Assembly (NCBI GenBank): GCA_046155815.1
Contig: JBJXFY010000318.1
Location: 1-17,159 of the forward strand
Direction: 5' to 3'
Origin: JBJXFY01 sp046155815
GTDB taxonomy: Bacteria; Verrucomicrobiota; Verrucomicrobiia; Limisphaerales; CAIMTB01
Length of the DNA: 17,159 nt
Shown: positions 9,007 to 17,016 of the stretch, piece after piece
How the letters are laid out: each line of letters opens with the position of its first letter
Numbering within the stretch: the first letter of the stretch is position 1
Notes under the pieces: model-generated
The model's database searches: none
The model's input: the letters and a program-made list of their open reading frames with translations, nothing else
What the model was told of the DNA's origin: nothing
Position numbers and translations under genes: made by a program

Positions 9007-11937
9007 TTGAGCACCACCCCCGCCGACCTCGCCTTTAGCGACCCGTTTGTCCGCCGCCACATCGGTCCTGACGCCGCCGAGCAGCGCGCCATGCTGTCCA
9101 CGCTGGGCCTGGACTCGCTGGAGGCGCTGGCGACCGCCACCGTTCCAGCCCGCATCCGCGCGACCCAGCCGCTCGACCTGCCGCGCGCCCTGTCGGAGTT
9201 CGAGGCGCTGGCCCGGCTGCGGGAGATCGCCGCGAAGAACCAGGTGTTCCGCTCCTTCATCGGGATGGGCTACCACGACACGATCACCCCGCCGGTGATC
9301 CAGCGGAACATCCTCGAGAACCCCGGCTGGTACACGCAGTACACCCCGTACCAGGCGGAAGTCTCCCAAGGCCGGCTGGAGGGGCTGCTGAACTTCCAGA
9401 CGCTGGTCACGGACCTCACCGGCCTGGACATTGCCAACGCCTCGCTGCTCGACGAGGCCACCGCCTGCGCCGAGGCCATGATGCTCTGCCACCGTGTGAA
9501 GGCCGCCGAGCCCGGCCCGGAGCGCGAGGTGTTCTTCGTGGCCGCGGACTGCCACCCGCAGAACGCCGACCTCGTCCACACGCGGGCGAAGGCGCTCGGG
9601 CTGAAGGTGGTGGTGGGCAACTGGCGGACGTTCGCCTTCACGCCGCAGGTGTTTGGCGCCCTCGTGCAGTATCCGGCGACGGACGGGACGGTGTCGGACT
9701 ATGCCAAGTTTGCCCGGGCCGCGCACGACGCGGGGGCCATGCTGGTGGTCGCCGCGGACCTCCTGGCGCTCACAGTGCTGGCGGCGCCGGGCGAGTTCGG
9801 CGCGGACGTGGCGGTCGGCGGCGCGCAGCGGTTCGGCGTGCCGCTGGGCTTCGGCGGGCCGCACGCGGCGTTCTTCGCCACGCGGGACGCCTTCAAGCGC
9901 CAGATGCCCGGCCGCCTCGTCGGCGTGTCCAAGGATGCGCGCGGCAAGACCGCCCTGCGGCTCTCGCTGGGCACGCGCGAGCAGCACATCCGCCGCGACA
10001 AGGCCACCTCGAACATCTGCACCGCCCAGGCGTTGCTGGCGAACATGGCCATGGCCTACGCCTGCTACCACGGGCCGGAGGGACTCAAGGCCATCGCGCA
10101 ACGCGTCCACCGGCTCACCGGCCTGCTCGCCGCCGGCGTGGAGAAGTCCGGGCTGAAGGTGGTGAACCCGACCTTTTTCGACACCCTCACCGTGCTGGTG
10201 CCCAACGCCGCGGCCATCCACAAGGTGGCCGAGGCGCACGGTGTGAACCTGCGCCGGGTGGACACCACGCATGTCGGAGTGACGCTGGACGAACCCACGA
10301 CGGCGGCCGAGCTGGAACTGCTGCTGACCATCTTCAACGAAGGCTCGCGGCCTGACTTCGCAGTCAGCCAGCTTGCTCCGAAAGCGTCGGGCTTCCGGCT
10401 TCGTGCTTCCAGCTTCCTTCAGCATCCGGTCTTCAACCGCCACCACAGCGAGACGGAGCTGCTGCGCTACCTCCGCCGCCTCGAGTCGCGCGACCTTTCG
10501 CTGTGCCACAGCATGATCCCGCTGGGTTCCTGCACGATGAAGCTGAACGCCACGGCGGAGATGTTTCCGGTGAGCTGGCCCGAGTTTGCCAAGCTGCATC
10601 CCTTCGCCCCGCTCGCGCAGACGCGCGGATACCAGCAGATGTTCGAGGAGCTGGAGCAGTGGCTGTGCGAGTGCACCGGCTTCGCCGGGGTCTCGCTCCA
10701 GCCCAATGCCGGCTCGCAGGGCGAGTATGCCGGCCTGCTCATCATCCGCGCCTGGCACCAGTCGCGCGGCGAAACGCACCGGAACGTCTGCCTCATCCCG
10801 ACCTCGGCGCACGGCACCAATCCGGCGTCGGCCGTGATGGCCGGCATGGTCGTGGTGCCGGTGGCGTGCGACAAGGAGGGCAACATTGACCTCGCAGACC
10901 TTCGCGTCCGCATTGACGAGCACCGCGCGAACCTCGCGGCGCTCATGGTGACCTACCCGAGCACGCACGGCGTCTTTGAGGCCTCGATCCAGGAAGTCTG
11001 CGCGCTCATCCACGAGGCCGGCGGCCAGGTGTACATGGACGGCGCGAACATGAACGCGCAGGTGGGACTTACTTCGCCCGGGATCATCGGTGCGGATGTC
11101 TGTCACCTGAACCTCCACAAGACCTTCTGCATCCCGCACGGCGGTGGCGGGCCGGGCGTAGGCCCGGTCTGCGTGGCCGAGCATCTCATTCCGTTCCTGC
11201 CCGGCCATGCGGTCGTGAACCTCGGCGGCGAGGAACCCATCGGGGCCGTCAGCGCCGCGCCGTGGGGATCCGCCAGCATCAACACGATCTCGTGGATGTA
11301 CATCGCGATGATGGGGGCGGACGGACTGACCCAGGCCACCCAGGTCGCCATCCTGAACGCGAACTACATCGCCAAGCGGCTCGAACCCTACTTCCCCGTG
11401 GTTTACCGCGCGGCGAACGGCCTCGTGGCCCATGAGTGCATCCTGGACCTGCGGCGGATCGTGGCCGGCCGGGCCAACGGTGCCGGCAGCCTGCCCGCGT
11501 CGGCGGAGTTCACCCTCCTGCCCGTGAAGCACGTCACCGCCGAGGACGTGGCCAAGCGCCTCATGGACTTCGGCATCCACGCGCCCACGCTGAGCTGGCC
11601 CGTGGCCGGCACGCTCATGGTCGAGCCTACCGAGTCCGAGCCGCAGCACGAGCTGGACCGCTTCTGCGACGCGATGATTGCCATCCACGGCGAAATCCTC
11701 GCCATCGAGCGCGGCGAGGCGGACGCGAAGAACAACCTGCTCAAGCACGCCCCGCACACCGCCGATCAGGTCTGTGCCGATGCCTGGGATCGTCCCTACT
11801 CCCGCGAGCAGGCGGCCTACCCGGTGGCGGGCCTGCGTGACTTCAAGTTCTGGCCCGCCGTCGCCCGCGTGGACAACGTCTTCGGCGACCGGAACCTGGT
11901 CTGTTCGTGCGTGGGAATGGAGGCCTATCAGGCGTAG
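9007..11937 (+). CDS. gcvP: Glycine dehydrogenase (decarboxylating), P protein of the glycine cleavage system
   Basis: This 976-aa full-length, fused P protein uses PLP to decarboxylate glycine and transfers the aminomethyl group to lipoyl-GcvH. The family N-terminus DPFVRRHIGP is near residue 15, and the C-terminal half carries MIPLGSCTMKLNATAEM, SAHGTNPASA, TYPSTHGVFE, YMDGANMNAQVGL and HLNLHKTFCIPHGGGGPG, with K705 as the PLP Schiff-base lysine. The start is TTG at 9007: an in-frame TAG lies at 8944 and no other start codon follows it, while the next ATG (9091) would cut the conserved HIGP region. No clear ribosome site precedes it. gcvT and gcvH are not adjacent. A heptamer repeat tract encodes residues about 462-471, in the linker between the two halves. 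Apart from that, the protein looks intact and functional. Confidence 0.97.
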   Translation: MSTTPADLAFSDPFVRRHIGPDAAEQRAMLSTLGLDSLEALATATVPARIRATQPLDLPRALSEFEALARLREIAAKNQVFRSFIGMGYHDTITPPVIQRNILENPGWYTQYTPYQAEVSQGRLEGLLNFQTLVTDLTGLDIANASLLDEATACAEAMMLCHRVKAAEPGPEREVFFVAADCHPQNADLVHTRAKALGLKVVVGNWRTFAFTPQVFGALVQYPATDGTVSDYAKFARAAHDAGAMLVVAADLLALTVLAAPGEFGADVAVGGAQRFGVPLGFGGPHAAFFATRDAFKRQMPGRLVGVSKDARGKTALRLSLGTREQHIRRDKATSNICTAQALLANMAMAYACYHGPEGLKAIAQRVHRLTGLLAAGVEKSGLKVVNPTFFDTLTVLVPNAAAIHKVAEAHGVNLRRVDTTHVGVTLDEPTTAAELELLLTIFNEGSRPDFAVSQLAPKASGFRLRASSFLQHPVFNRHHSETELLRYLRRLESRDLSLCHSMIPLGSCTMKLNATAEMFPVSWPEFAKLHPFAPLAQTRGYQQMFEELEQWLCECTGFAGVSLQPNAGSQGEYAGLLIIRAWHQSRGETHRNVCLIPTSAHGTNPASAVMAGMVVVPVACDKEGNIDLADLRVRIDEHRANLAALMVTYPSTHGVFEASIQEVCALIHEAGGQVYMDGANMNAQVGLTSPGIIGADVCHLNLHKTFCIPHGGGGPGVGPVCVAEHLIPFLPGHAVVNLGGEEPIGAVSAAPWGSASINTISWMYIAMMGADGLTQATQVAILNANYIAKRLEPYFPVVYRAANGLVAHECILDLRRIVAGRANGAGSLPASAEFTLLPVKHVTAEDVAKRLMDFGIHAPTLSWPVAGTLMVEPTESEPQHELDRFCDAMIAIHGEILAIERGEADAKNNLLKHAPHTADQVCADAWDRPYSREQAAYPVAGLRDFKFWPAVARVDNVFGDRNLVCSCVGMEAYQA
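10391..10418 (+). repeat. Four heptamer repeats (GCTTCCN type) inside gcvP
   Basis: GCTTCCG, GCTTCGT, GCTTCCA and GCTTCCT lie head to tail, a period-7 tandem array coding for GFRLRASSFL within the linker of GcvP just before the conserved LQHPVFNRHHSETE. The surrounding residues (VSQLAPKASGFRLRASSF) are atypical for the family at this point, although total linker length is near normal. The look is that of an intergenic simple repeat taken into the coding frame. Confidence 0.7.
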
Positions 11938-11956
11938 CGGGGATACCGCCCGCTTT
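11936..11956 (+). terminator. Weak hairpin at the end of gcvP
   Basis: AGCGGG (11936-11941) and CCCGCT (11949-11954) form a 6-bp stem with a 7-nt loop, starting within the gcvP stop codon and followed by only TT. At best it is a weak or partial terminator, so read-through into the hydrolase gene 61 nt downstream is plausible. Confidence 0.2.
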
Positions 11957-11998
11957 CCACGGCTTGAGGTCACCCTGGGCAAGGCGCTATCCAACGCC

Positions 11999-14095
11999 AT
12001 GCGCCTTACGTTACCTGTCGCGGCCGTCCTCCTGCTCGCCAGCCCCCACGTCGCGGCAACCGCCGCCGGCCTGCGTGTCCTGCCGCCGGGCGAGCGGCCC
12101 AACGACCGCCGGCTGGAGCCGTTGAAGGATCTCGACGGCTACTTCCCCTTCCAGCCCCCCGGGACGCGCGAAGACTGGACGCCGCGCGCCGCCGACGTGC
12201 GCCGCCGCATCCTCGTCTCGCAGGGCCTGTGGCCCATGCCGACGCGGACGCCGCTGAACCCGGTGATCCACGGCCGCCGCGACCTTGGCGAGTACACGGT
12301 CGAGAAGGTGTACTTCGAGTCCATGCCCGGCTTCTTCGTGACGGGAAATCTCTACCGGCCAAAGCACGTGACCGGGAAGGCGCCGGGCATCCTCTTTGCA
12401 CACGGCCACTGGAAGGATGCGCGCCTCAGCATCCTCGGCGACGAGGAGCTGAAGGAGGAAATCGCCGGCGGGCAGGAGAAGTTCGAGGTCGGCGGGCGGA
12501 GCCGGTTCCAGTCCATGTGCGTGCAGCTTGCGCGGATGGGCTGCGTGGTCTGGCAGTGGGACATGCTGGGTGATTCGGACTCGCAGCAGCTCTCGCGCGA
12601 GCTGGTCCACGGCTTCGCGAAGCAGCGGCCCGAGATGAACACGGCGGAGAACTGGGGCCTCTTCAGCCCCGCGGCCGAGGCGCACCTCCAGAGCGCGATG
12701 GGCCTGCAGACGTGGAACGCCGTCCGTTCGCTCGACTTCCTGCTCGGCCTGCCGGAGGTGGACCCGGCGCGCGTCGCGGTGACCGGCGCCAGCGGCGGCG
12801 GCACGCAAAGCTTCATCCTCGCCGCGGTGGACGACCGCGTGAAGCTCTCCTTCCCCGCGGTGATGGTGAGCACGGCGATGCAGGGCGGCTGCACCTGCGA
12901 AAACGCCAGCCTGCTGCGCGTCGGCACCGGCAACGTCGAGTTCGCCGCGCTCTTTGCTCCCAAGCCGCAGGGGATGACCACGGCGAACGATTGGACCAAG
13001 GAGATGGCGACGAAGGGATTTCCTGACCTCCAACGGCTCTACGCGCTGCTCGGCGCGCCGGACCACGTCATGCTCCACCGTGGCGAACAATTTCCGCATA
13101 ACTACAACGCGGTTTCCCGTACCGCCTTCTACAGCTGGCTGAACCGGCATTTCAAGCTGGGCTTCAGGGAACCCGTGCTTGAGCGTGACTACCAGCGCCT
13201 CAGCAGGGAGGAACTCACCGTCTGGGACGCGCAGCATCCCGCGCCCAAGGCGGCCGACCCGGACTTCGAGCGCCGCCTGCTGCGCGGCTGGCATGAGGAC
13301 ACGCAGCGTCAGCTCGCAGCGATGGACGCCGGGGCCCGCCGGGACTTCCTGCGCGGGGCCTGGCGCACGGTGATCGGGCGCGGCGCGGAGGACGCCGGCG
13401 AAGTCGTGTTCAACATGACGAAGACCGAGCTCAACGGCGACTTCGGCTGGGACTGGATGGGCGGCCTCCTCATCAACCGCCCGCGGGACGAGCGGCCCGT
13501 GGTGCTCTGGCTGATGCCCAAGGAGTCCACCCGGCCGGCGGTCGTCTGGCTCAGCCGGGAGGGCAAGGCCGGCCTGCTGGACGCGCAGGGGAAGCCGCGC
13601 CCCGAGGTGGCCCGGCTGCTCGAGGCAGGGCATCCGGTGTGGGGCGTGGATCTGTTCATGCAGGGCGAATTTCTGGCCCCGGACCAGCCGCCCGTGACCG
13701 AAACCCGCCGGGTGACGAACCCGCGCGAGGCCGCCGCCTACACCTTCGGGTACAACGACACGCTTTTCGCGCAGCGCGTGCATGACGTGCTGACCGTGCT
13801 CGCCTTCGTGACGAAGCCGCAGGAGGACCGGACGCCGTCCGCAACCCTGGTGGCGGCGGACGGACCGATGGCAGCCGTCGCCGCCGCGGCCCGCGCGGTT
13901 TCCGGCCCGGAGGTGGCGCTGACGGTGCTCGCGCCGGGCGACTTCCGCTTCGGCCAGGTTCTCGACCTGCGTTCGCCGGACTTCCTCCCCGGCGCAGCGC
14001 GCTACGGCGACCTGCCCGCGCTGCTTGAGCTGGGCCGGGGGCGGCTGAAGCTGGTGAAGGGCGGGGACGACACGGTGAGCGCGCTCAGCGAATAG
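11999..14095 (+). CDS. Exported alpha/beta hydrolase, acetyl-xylan-esterase-like
   Basis: This protein of about 698 aa has a signal peptide (MRLTLPVAAVLLLASPHVAA) and an alpha/beta hydrolase core. Visible elements are PGILFAHGHWKDAR (oxyanion-hole strand and loop), CVVWQWDMLGDSDS, the nucleophile elbow VTGASGGGTQ with S265, a candidate acid D355 in LLGAPDHVML and the histidine H367 in EQFPHNYN. The first 400 residues resemble the large acetyl-xylan-esterase/prolyl-oligopeptidase-like hydrolases of planctomycetes and verrucomicrobia. The last 300 residues (HEDTQRQLAAMD onward) look like a second, degenerate hydrolase-type domain, with no nucleophile elbow that I can recognise. Deacetylation of polysaccharides is a guess from family resemblance. 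ATG 11999 is chosen because the signal peptide begins there; the frame continues upstream only inside gcvP. It follows gcvP by 61 nt but is functionally unrelated. Confidence 0.82.
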   Translation: MRLTLPVAAVLLLASPHVAATAAGLRVLPPGERPNDRRLEPLKDLDGYFPFQPPGTREDWTPRAADVRRRILVSQGLWPMPTRTPLNPVIHGRRDLGEYTVEKVYFESMPGFFVTGNLYRPKHVTGKAPGILFAHGHWKDARLSILGDEELKEEIAGGQEKFEVGGRSRFQSMCVQLARMGCVVWQWDMLGDSDSQQLSRELVHGFAKQRPEMNTAENWGLFSPAAEAHLQSAMGLQTWNAVRSLDFLLGLPEVDPARVAVTGASGGGTQSFILAAVDDRVKLSFPAVMVSTAMQGGCTCENASLLRVGTGNVEFAALFAPKPQGMTTANDWTKEMATKGFPDLQRLYALLGAPDHVMLHRGEQFPHNYNAVSRTAFYSWLNRHFKLGFREPVLERDYQRLSREELTVWDAQHPAPKAADPDFERRLLRGWHEDTQRQLAAMDAGARRDFLRGAWRTVIGRGAEDAGEVVFNMTKTELNGDFGWDWMGGLLINRPRDERPVVLWLMPKESTRPAVVWLSREGKAGLLDAQGKPRPEVARLLEAGHPVWGVDLFMQGEFLAPDQPPVTETRRVTNPREAAAYTFGYNDTLFAQRVHDVLTVLAFVTKPQEDRTPSATLVAADGPMAAVAAAARAVSGPEVALTVLAPGDFRFGQVLDLRSPDFLPGAARYGDLPALLELGRGRLKLVKGGDDTVSALSE

Positions 14096-14359
14096 CAGAC
14101 CCCGACGTCGCGGGCATGGTGGGGGGCGGCCCCGCACGGCGCGGGATGCCCGGGGCGTAGGCGGGCCCGATGGCAAGTCGCACCGACCGCAGGCCCCACC
14201 GTGCATACCGCATGGACTTCGCACCGCCCCCGAAGCCGGAGCCCGCGGCGAGCAGCCTGCCCGGGAGGCAGCAAGGCGCACAGTGCCGGCCGGGGCGGCG
14301 ACGCCAATCGCGCAGCAGTGGCAAGTTCATGGCGGGGCGGGAATGGTGTCGGCCCAGGT

Positions 14360-15427
14360 TCATTTTGTGACCGCCTGGTCCGTCTGCGGGCTGCCGGCCA
14401 TCCACTCGCCCACCAGCCGGTAGCCGACCGCCAGCAGCGTCGGGCCGATGAACACGCCGATGAAGCCGAACGCCATCGCCCCGCCCAGCACGCCGAACAG
14501 GACGACCATGAAGGGCATCGCGCTGCCCTGGCTGATAAGCCACGGCCGGACGACGTTGTCCGCCGCCCCAACGATCACCGCCCACACCACCATGAAGACG
14601 CCCCAGCCCGTTGCGCCCTCGTGGAAGAGCCAGAACGCCGCCGGCAGCATCACCAGCAGCGGCCCGCCCGGCACCACGGACAGCGGGAAGATCAACAGCG
14701 CGAGCAGGCCCGGCCCCGGCACGCCGGCAGCATAGAAGCCCGCGCCCGCCATCGCCGCCTGGAGCAGCGCCGTGCCCAGGATTCCGTAGACCACGCCCCG
14801 CACCGTGCTGCCGGCAAGCTGCAGCAGGTAGTGCCCCCGGCCGCCGGCAATGCGGCCCATGAAGCACTCCACCTGCGCGCCGATCGCGGCGCCGTGCCCG
14901 AGCAGCAGGAAGGTGAGCAGCAGGCTCAACGCGATGGCGAACAGCCCGCCGAAGAGCCCCGCGGCGGCCGCCCGGACCATGCCGCGCAGCGGCTCGATCA
15001 GCCGCTCGGCCAGTTGCAGGAGCCGGCCCTCGTCGCCGGTGAATGCCCGCCACTTCCCGGCGAACGCCGGGCCGAGGACCGGGACCTGTGCCAGCCACGC
15101 GGGAGGGCCCGGCAGTCCGCCCTCCAGCGTGCGCCGGAAGGCCGCGGCCAGCTCGTCCAAGTTGTTGGCGAGCGACACGCCGACCGCCACGAAGGGAAGC
15201 AGCACGACGCCCACCATGGCCAGCGTGAGAAGGAGCGATGCCAGCATCCGCCGGCCGCCGAGCCGCCGGCTGAGCCGCGCATGCAGCGGCCAGATGGACC
15301 AGCTCAGGACGACGGCCCAGAGCAGTGCGGAAAAGAAGGGCCGCAGGATCCACACGCACGCGGCCAGCAGGAGCCCGAGGGTAAGCCAGCCCAGGTTCTG
15401 CTCCAGCCGGGTGCGGATGGGGGTCAT
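14360..15427 (-). CDS. AI-2E family transporter (PerM/TqsA-like permease)
   Basis: This 355-aa inner-membrane protein has the family layout: two N-terminal hydrophobic stretches (NLGWLTLGLLLAACVWILRP and the segment containing LLWAVVLSWSIWPLHARL), a helix with MLASLLLTLAMVGVVLLPF, a less hydrophobic middle with amphipathic helices (about residues 85-150), then several membrane helices including VVYGILGTALLQAAMAG, LLALLIFPLSVVPGGPLLVMLP and the conserved C-terminal GVLGGAMAFGFIGVFIGPTLLAVGYRL. Members export autoinducer-2, act as Na+/H+ antiporters or have unknown substrates, so no specific role is assigned. It is convergent to the hydrolase gene (264-bp spacer) and 224 bp downstream of the lipoprotein gene. 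A TTGACA box at 15613-15618 (minus) has no clear -10 partner. Confidence 0.92.
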   Translation of the reverse strand: MTPIRTRLEQNLGWLTLGLLLAACVWILRPFFSALLWAVVLSWSIWPLHARLSRRLGGRRMLASLLLTLAMVGVVLLPFVAVGVSLANNLDELAAAFRRTLEGGLPGPPAWLAQVPVLGPAFAGKWRAFTGDEGRLLQLAERLIEPLRGMVRAAAAGLFGGLFAIALSLLLTFLLLGHGAAIGAQVECFMGRIAGGRGHYLLQLAGSTVRGVVYGILGTALLQAAMAGAGFYAAGVPGPGLLALLIFPLSVVPGGPLLVMLPAAFWLFHEGATGWGVFMVVWAVIVGAADNVVRPWLISQGSAMPFMVVLFGVLGGAMAFGFIGVFIGPTLLAVGYRLVGEWMAGSPQTDQAVTK

Positions 15428-15651
15428 CCTTGCTTCCGTGGCTGGAAGCCGTTCCGGGCACGGGGCGAGGCGGGGCGTCGGCCCAGACTCCCAGCCCTGT
15501 TGCCGGCATCCCTCCGCCGCTGGCTGCGCACGGGGTGGTCAAGAGGTTCAAGCCGGGGAGCCGGAACATCGGCGGCAGTGCTTGCCTGCCGGCGCGGCTG
15601 GGGAGCGCGGACTGTCAAGCAGGAGGGAACTTCCATGACCGGAAACGGCTT

Positions 15652-16047
15652 TCAGCGCCGCCGGCCGCCGCCGCGCGGCATGGATGGCATCGAGGGCGTC
15701 GGCCGCGGCGATGCCGAAGGCGCGACCCGTGTGGAGGCCGGCGGGGTGGCACGGCTGGATGTCCTTGGCGTTGGCTTGGGGGCCACTTCCGGCGGCCGGG
15801 CGATGGGATGTTCCGGGCGTGGCCTGCCGCCTTCCGGACGGTCCGGCGGCGTCACGATGATGTCCGGGTCGTCGTAGTAGGAGTGGCCGCCGTAGTACCA
15901 TGGGTCGTAGAAGCCCACGCCGTAGTACATGCTGCCGCTCACGTTGGCGCTGCCACCGCCGCCGCCGCTGCTTTCGCAGCCGGTCCAGAGGGGCAGCGCG
16001 CAGGCGGTCAAGGACACCAGCCATGCGGATTTGAGCTTCTTTTTCAT
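15652..16047 (-). CDS. Proline-rich lipoprotein of unknown function
   Basis: This 131-aa protein starts with a lysine-rich n-region and hydrophobic core (MKKKLKSAWLVSLTACALPL), then WTGC with C24 as the probable lipidation site, followed by a Gly/Ser linker. Next comes a Tyr/Gly-rich segment (MYYGVGFYDPWYYGGHSYYD, residues about 40-59), then IIVTPPDRPEGGRPRPEHPI and a long Pro/Ser/Arg tail that is probably disordered. The lipobox is imperfect (Trp at -3). The Tyr-rich plus Pro-rich plan is seen in small envelope lipoproteins of several bacteria, but no function is known to me. The start is well supported: the ATG at 16047 has a strong ribosome site and lies one base after the stop of the upstream VOC gene. 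Confidence 0.8.
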   Translation of the reverse strand: MKKKLKSAWLVSLTACALPLWTGCESSGGGGGSANVSGSMYYGVGFYDPWYYGGHSYYDDPDIIVTPPDRPEGGRPRPEHPIARPPEVAPKPTPRTSSRATPPASTRVAPSASPRPTPSMPSMPRGGGRRR

Positions 16048-16048
16048 G

Positions 16049-16969
16049 TCACCGGCCTCCTTTCGTGAGTCCCTGCGGCCATTCCATGATGCCCACGGCG
16101 GCGCCGGTCGGATCGGCCAGCACGGCCACCTGGCCGTCGAGCAGGTCCGGGCGCGGCGCGAGCAGCACCTTGCCTCCGAGTTCGCCGGCGCGGGCCACGG
16201 ACGCGGCCACGCTGTCCACGCGGACGAACAGCAGCCAGCCCGGCGGCACGTCGGTGCGGCTGGCGGGGAGGGTCCGGATGGTCGCGCGGGCGTAGCCTTC
16301 GCTGGCCAGCACGAAGTCGCTCAGCCGGCCGGCCTTCTCGTTGGGGATGATTTCGTAGCCGGCGAACGAACGGTAGAATTCCCCCGCCTTCTCTCCGTTC
16401 CGGCTGAGGAGCTGGATCCACATCCAGTCCCCCGGCTCAGCCTGGAAGTCTTCCGGGTCGCCGGAACTCGACCGGATGACGCCGAAGACCGCGCCCTCCG
16501 GGTCGGCGAGGACGGCCTGCTCGCCGCGTTTCGGCTGCTTCGCGGCCGGGGCCAGCACGCGGCCGCCGCCCTGCTCCACCTTCGCCAACGTCCGGCCGAC
16601 GTCGCTCACGGAGATGTAGCCAAACCACCGGGGCTTCGCCTCAGGACGGTCGGCGGGCCGGGGCCGCTGGAACAGGCCGGCGACCGGGCGGTCGGCGTTG
16701 TGGGCGATCAGGTAGCCGCCGTAGTCGTAGAACTGCCATCCGAAGAGGCCTTCATAGAACTTCTTGGCCGCGGGCACATTGTCCGTGACAAGGTCGGCCC
16801 AGACAAACTTGCCTGGCAGGCGGGGGCTGCCGGAGACGGTGGTGAGGGGTGGGAGCTTGGGCAAATCCGCGGCGTCGGCCGCAAGGTGGACCCAGCCCAG
16901 CAGGAGGGCTGCGGCCAGCCGGCAACCGTGGCCACGCAAGGTCGGGAATGGGAATCTCCTGGGAGTCAT
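16049..16969 (-). CDS. Exported two-domain VOC (glyoxalase/bleomycin-resistance fold) protein
   Basis: This 306-aa protein has an N-terminal signal-like segment (GCRLAAALLLGWVHLAADAA) and two VOC domains in tandem. Domain 1 spans about residues 52-170 (GKFVWADLVTDNVPAAKKFY, FGWQF, then RVLAPAAKQPKRGEQAVLADPEG, VFGVIRS). Domain 2 spans about 175-300 (WMWIQLLSRNGEKAGEFYRS, FAGYEI, then KVLLAPRPDLLDG, VAVLADPTGA, VGIMEWP). Such duplicated VOC units form a metal or ligand pocket between domains, but enzymatic activity and substrate are unknown. The metal-ligand His/Glu set of glyoxalase I is not obvious, since only the terminal Glu in IMEWP fits. ATG 16969 is chosen over an earlier start at 17020, which would overlap the preceding gene's stop and add an Arg-rich leader. 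It is the first gene of a pair with the lipoprotein. Confidence 0.85.
   Translation of the reverse strand: MTPRRFPFPTLRGHGCRLAAALLLGWVHLAADAADLPKLPPLTTVSGSPRLPGKFVWADLVTDNVPAAKKFYEGLFGWQFYDYGGYLIAHNADRPVAGLFQRPRPADRPEAKPRWFGYISVSDVGRTLAKVEQGGGRVLAPAAKQPKRGEQAVLADPEGAVFGVIRSSSGDPEDFQAEPGDWMWIQLLSRNGEKAGEFYRSFAGYEIIPNEKAGRLSDFVLASEGYARATIRTLPASRTDVPPGWLLFVRVDSVAASVARAGELGGKVLLAPRPDLLDGQVAVLADPTGAAVGIMEWPQGLTKGGR
16056..16063 (-). promoter_or_regulatory. Strong Shine-Dalgarno of the lipoprotein gene
   Basis: AAAGGAGG on the minus strand ends 8 nt before the ATG at 16047 and lies inside the last codons of the VOC gene. It is among the best ribosome sites seen here; most genes in the window have weak ones or none. 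It fixes the lipoprotein start and implies cotranscription with the VOC gene. Confidence 0.8.
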
Positions 16970-17016
16970 GGGGAAGCGGGCGGATGGGGCAGACCCGGGA
17001 ACACGGCGGGAGGGCC

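Noticed and set aside
8614..12102. A 1162-codon open frame on the minus strand opposite gcvP
   Set aside because: It is a shadow caused by high GC and codon bias of gcvP. The translation is Arg/His/Gly-rich without any domain, and the plus strand encodes an unmistakable P protein.
12011..14281. A 756-codon open frame on the minus strand opposite the exported hydrolase
   Set aside because: It is a frame shadow of a GC-rich gene. The plus-strand product has a signal peptide and catalytic motifs.
14096..14359. A possible gene or tRNA in the convergent spacer after the hydrolase
   Set aside because: No tRNA-like cloverleaf or credible protein was found. There are only GC-rich inverted stretches (such as GGGCAT/ATGCCC near 14113-14153) without a T-tract.
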